Origin: Candidatus Gallimonas gallistercoris
GTDB lineage: Bacteria > Bacillota > Clostridia > Christensenellales > Borkfalkiaceae
Reading direction: 5' to 3'
Assembly (NCBI GenBank): GCA_019117085.1
Contig: DXAJ01000044.1
Coordinates: 1-47,488 of the forward strand
Length of the DNA: 47,488 nucleotides
Every line of letters starts with the position of its first letter. Positions within the stretch are counted from its first letter, which is position 1. The notes beneath the pieces were generated by a model that did no database searches, was not told the origin of the DNA, and saw only the letters and a program-made list of their open reading frames with translations. This document shows, piece after piece, positions 44,879 through 47,488 of this stretch. The translations under genes were made by a program, and so were the position numbers.

Positions 44879-46180
44879 ATGAAACGCAAGGTTATGGCAG
44901 CATTGAGCGTGCCGCTGTGCGCGGCGATGCTTCTGATGAGTTCGTGCGCAGGCGGGAGCACGCTGCTGCGTGCGGCGGCGGAACCCGAGGACTTCTCCTA
45001 CACGGAGCGGCAGGACGAGGATTTTATCGCCGTGCAGCAAGGCGCGGAAGATTTTGCGGCGCGGTTTGCCTCCGCCGCGCTATATGAGGCGGCAAGCGAG
45101 GGCACGGAAAACGCCGTTGTGTCGCCCATCTCCGTCTACATGGGGCTCTCCCTCGCGGCGGCTTCGAGCGCGGGAGAGACGAAGGAAGAGCTCCTCTCCG
45201 CTCTCGGCGTGACGGAAGAAACGCTCGGGGAGGGCATCTCTATTCTTTGGCGCTCACTCAACCGCGAACTCGGCAAGACGGGTAAGATCGCGCTGAGCAA
45301 CGGCATCTGGCTGGATGCGTCCACGCCCTTTGTCGAGGAGACGCTCGACGTGCTCGCCGAGGACTATTACTGCAACAGCTATTCCGCCGATTTTGCGGGT
45401 GACAACGATGCCGCCAACCGCGCGCTCTCCAAATACATCAAGGACGAGACGAACGGTCTCATCGACGCCGAGCTCGCGCTCTCGCCCGAGACGGTGTTCG
45501 CCCTCGTCAATACGCTGTATTTGAAAGACACCTGGAACGAGTACGGCGACGATATCGCCCGCACGGAGGAGAGGACGTTCACGCAAGGCAGCGGCGAAGA
45601 GGTGCTGCGTCGCCTGTTGCAGGGGGACTACGGCATGGGAAGAGCGTTTGAGGGGGAAAATTATACTTCCTATCATACTTCCACCCTGCACGGGTTCCGC
45701 ATCACCTTCCTCGTGCCGAAGGACGGCGTATCCCTTTCCGAGGTCATGACGGCGCAGAACATCGCCGAGGTTTCCTCAAAGGAAGATTGGAACGCGACTG
45801 ACGAGGAAAACCACATCCGCTACTACACGCGCTGTCTTTTCCCCGAGTTCGAAGGGGACTATGCAGGCGACGTTTCGCCCGTTCTCAAAGCAGAGTTCGG
45901 CATCGAAAAGCTCTTCGACCGCAAGCAAAGCGATCTTTCCGCGCTCACGGGCAAAACGAGCGGCGTTTATTGCACCGAGGCACAGCATATCGCAAAGCTC
46001 AAAGTGGACAGAAAGGGCATTGAAGGGGCGGCGGTATTCGTGCTTCCCGGCGCGGGCGAAGCGGGGCCCGACGAATATGAGCAGGTCTACGAAGATTTCC
46101 TCGTCGACCGTGCGTTCGGGTTCGTGCTTACCGACAGCTACAATACGACGCTTTTTGCGGGGGTCATCCATGAAGTCTGA
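44879..46180 (+). CDS. Serpin-family lipoprotein
   Basis: Lipobox (LLMSSC); NAVVSPISVYMGLSLAAASSAGETKEELLSAL, NTLYLKDTWNEY, C-terminal VDRAFGFVLTDSYNTTLFAGVI serpin signature. Confidence 0.93.
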   Translation: MKRKVMAALSVPLCAAMLLMSSCAGGSTLLRAAAEPEDFSYTERQDEDFIAVQQGAEDFAARFASAALYEAASEGTENAVVSPISVYMGLSLAAASSAGETKEELLSALGVTEETLGEGISILWRSLNRELGKTGKIALSNGIWLDASTPFVEETLDVLAEDYYCNSYSADFAGDNDAANRALSKYIKDETNGLIDAELALSPETVFALVNTLYLKDTWNEYGDDIARTEERTFTQGSGEEVLRRLLQGDYGMGRAFEGENYTSYHTSTLHGFRITFLVPKDGVSLSEVMTAQNIAEVSSKEDWNATDEENHIRYYTRCLFPEFEGDYAGDVSPVLKAEFGIEKLFDRKQSDLSALTGKTSGVYCTEAQHIAKLKVDRKGIEGAAVFVLPGAGEAGPDEYEQVYEDFLVDRAFGFVLTDSYNTTLFAGVIHEV

Positions 46181-46709
46181 AAAACTTGTCTTCCGCTTGT
46201 TGGCGGCGGCGATCGCCCCTGAGTTTCTTGCAGATTTTCGGCGGCGGCAGGAGGTCATGCTCTGTTACCGCCGCGGCGCAAACGGCTGGGAGGTGCGCCC
46301 CGATCCCTTCACGGACGACTGGACGGAGGAGGAGCGCGCGGCTGTTGTCAAGGCATTGCAGGAGACGGCAAAAAGCGGCGGCTTCGTGCAGGCGGCGTTC
46401 TTCGAAGGAAGGCCGGTGGGCTTTGCGGCGGTTTGTAAGCAGCCCCTCGGGAAAAAGCGGGAGTATCTCGACCTTTCGGAGCTGCACGTCTCTCAGGAGT
46501 GGCGGCGGCAGGGCGTGGGGCGCAGGCTCTTTCGGGCGGCTGCCGCTTGGGCGAAGGAGCACGGCGCGGAAAAGCTGTATATTTCCGCCCATTCCGCCGT
46601 CGAAACGCAGGTGTTTTACCGCTCGTTGGGCTGCACCGACGCGGTGTGGGAAGATAAGCGCCACGTCGAAAAGGAGCCATTCGACTGCCAGCTCGAATAC
46701 CGTTTATAA
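46170..46709 (+). CDS. GNAT family N-acetyltransferase
   Basis: LDLSELHVSQEWRRQGVGRRLFRAAAAWAKEHGAEKLYISAHSAVETQVFYRSLGC. Confidence 0.92.
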   Translation: MKSEKLVFRLLAAAIAPEFLADFRRRQEVMLCYRRGANGWEVRPDPFTDDWTEEERAAVVKALQETAKSGGFVQAAFFEGRPVGFAAVCKQPLGKKREYLDLSELHVSQEWRRQGVGRRLFRAAAAWAKEHGAEKLYISAHSAVETQVFYRSLGCTDAVWEDKRHVEKEPFDCQLEYRL

Positions 46710-46723
46710 GTTTTGTGGCGCGC

Positions 46724-46758
46724 CGCCCGCGGGAATGCCCGCGGGCGGCGCGTTATCG
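46724..46758 (+). terminator. GC-rich terminator-like hairpin
   Basis: gccgcccgcggg-aatg-cccgcgggcggc. Confidence 0.55.
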
Positions 46759-46967
46759 CGGACAGCGCGTTATCGCGGACGGTGTGTTGGCAAGAGAGCG
46801 AGTGGTTCGTCAAAAGAGAGGTTCTTCGCGGGGAAGCGCAAATGCCTTTGGCGGGCAAGCCTCATTAAGAGTCGTTTGCGGAAGGGCAAAAAAATTTCGG
46901 AAAAGGGAGCAAAAACGCTTGCTAAATCTTGCAAGGTCTGATAAAATACTGTTCGTTAAAAGAACCT

Positions 46968-47042
46968 TGGGGTGTAGCCAAGCGGTAAGGCAACGGACTC
47001 TGACTCCGTCATTCGTTGGTTCGAATCCAGCTACCCCAGCCA
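46968..47042 (+). tRNA. tRNA-Gln(CTG)
   Basis: TGGGGTGTAGCCAAGCGGTAAGGCAACGGACTCTGACTCCGTCATTCGTTGGTTCGAATCCAGCTACCCCAGCCA; cloverleaf with CUG anticodon and encoded CCA. Confidence 0.95.
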
Positions 47043-47049
47043 CAGATAC

Positions 47050-47101
47050 CATATATTGTATAAGGAATGTGCATCCAAATACAATATATGGTTTTTGTTT
47101 T
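47050..47101 (+). terminator. Terminator after tRNA-Gln
   Basis: ccatatattgtat ... atacaatatatgg (13-bp stem) followed by tttttgtttt. Confidence 0.85.
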
Positions 47102-47263
47102 ATATGGCTATTTTCACTCTTCCCCAAATTGGGGAAAGAAATGGGGAAACTTTTCGGATTAAATTTTGTTTTTCGCCCCGTTTTTTTGTCTGTTTTGCCC
47201 GCAATAGCGGGCTTTTTTGTTATGTTTTCGCTTCTTCAAAAATGTGGTTTGGGGAAAGATTTG

Positions 47264-47488
47264 TCAGTAAACGACCTTCTCCGCCTCTTTGAGCTGAAAT
47301 TCCTCCGAGTAGTGCGTGTAAACGGTGGAAGTGATCGTGCCGCTCAAACTGTGCCCCGCCCAGATGCTGACGACTTCGCTCAAAACGCCTGCCTCCTTGC
47401 AGCGGCTGATGAAGGTATGCCGCAGCTCATGCGGGTGGCGTTCGGGCAGCAGCCGCTTCATGCGCGTGGAGATGGTGTTGAGGTTGGT
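47264..47488 (-). CDS. Tyrosine recombinase/phage-type integrase, C-terminal part (truncated by window edge)
   Basis: HPHELRHTFISRCKEAGVLSEVVSIWAGHSLSGTITSTVYTHYS: HxLRHT, GHS and catalytic Y context. Confidence 0.9.
   Translation of the reverse strand, partial: TNLNTISTRMKRLLPERHPHELRHTFISRCKEAGVLSEVVSIWAGHSLSGTITSTVYTHYSEEFQLKEAEKVVY

Noticed and set aside
46755-46795. Short direct repeats gcgcgttatcgcggac
   Set aside because: Two copies of 16 bp beside a GC-rich terminator; too little to interpret.

Overview
The window is a GC-rich, Clostridia-like (Firmicutes) chromosomal segment with about 38 supportable protein-coding genes, one tRNA-Gln and several noncoding elements. Left part (1-13 kb): a maltodextrin-use region with the N-terminus of a cyclomaltodextrinase-like protein running off the left edge, two paralogous LacI regulators (one with a duplicated HTH), two paralogous repeat-domain lipoproteins, and a minus-strand run lipoprotein / alpha-amylase / binding protein / two permeases. 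A DUF3990-like plus XRE pair lies inside it. Middle part: an orphan ART-like gene, a ~0.76 kb AT-rich noncoding transcription unit with its own promoter and terminator, a HEPN-CBS protein, MscS, PFOR, ABC-F, a Spo0A homologue with a degenerate receiver, TrmL, a cardiolipin synthase with an in-frame TAG, MntP behind a probable yybP-ykoY Mn riboswitch that carries a ~280-bp inverted-repeat-bounded insertion, a PlsC-like protein with a zinc ribbon, two ABC exporter half-transporters and RNase Y. Right part: MATE, LemA/DUF3137, a corrinoid protein with its ASKHA activator, an ECF sigma / anti-sigma-like / serpin / GNAT cluster, and tRNA-Gln followed by a tyrosine integrase cut by the right edge. 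Best leads: the large ncRNA candidate, the interrupted riboswitch, the absence of TAG among 37 stop codons together with an in-frame TAG in cls, the phosphoacceptor-less Spo0A, and the tandem-HTH LacI. All family calls come from motif recognition by eye; no database search was run.
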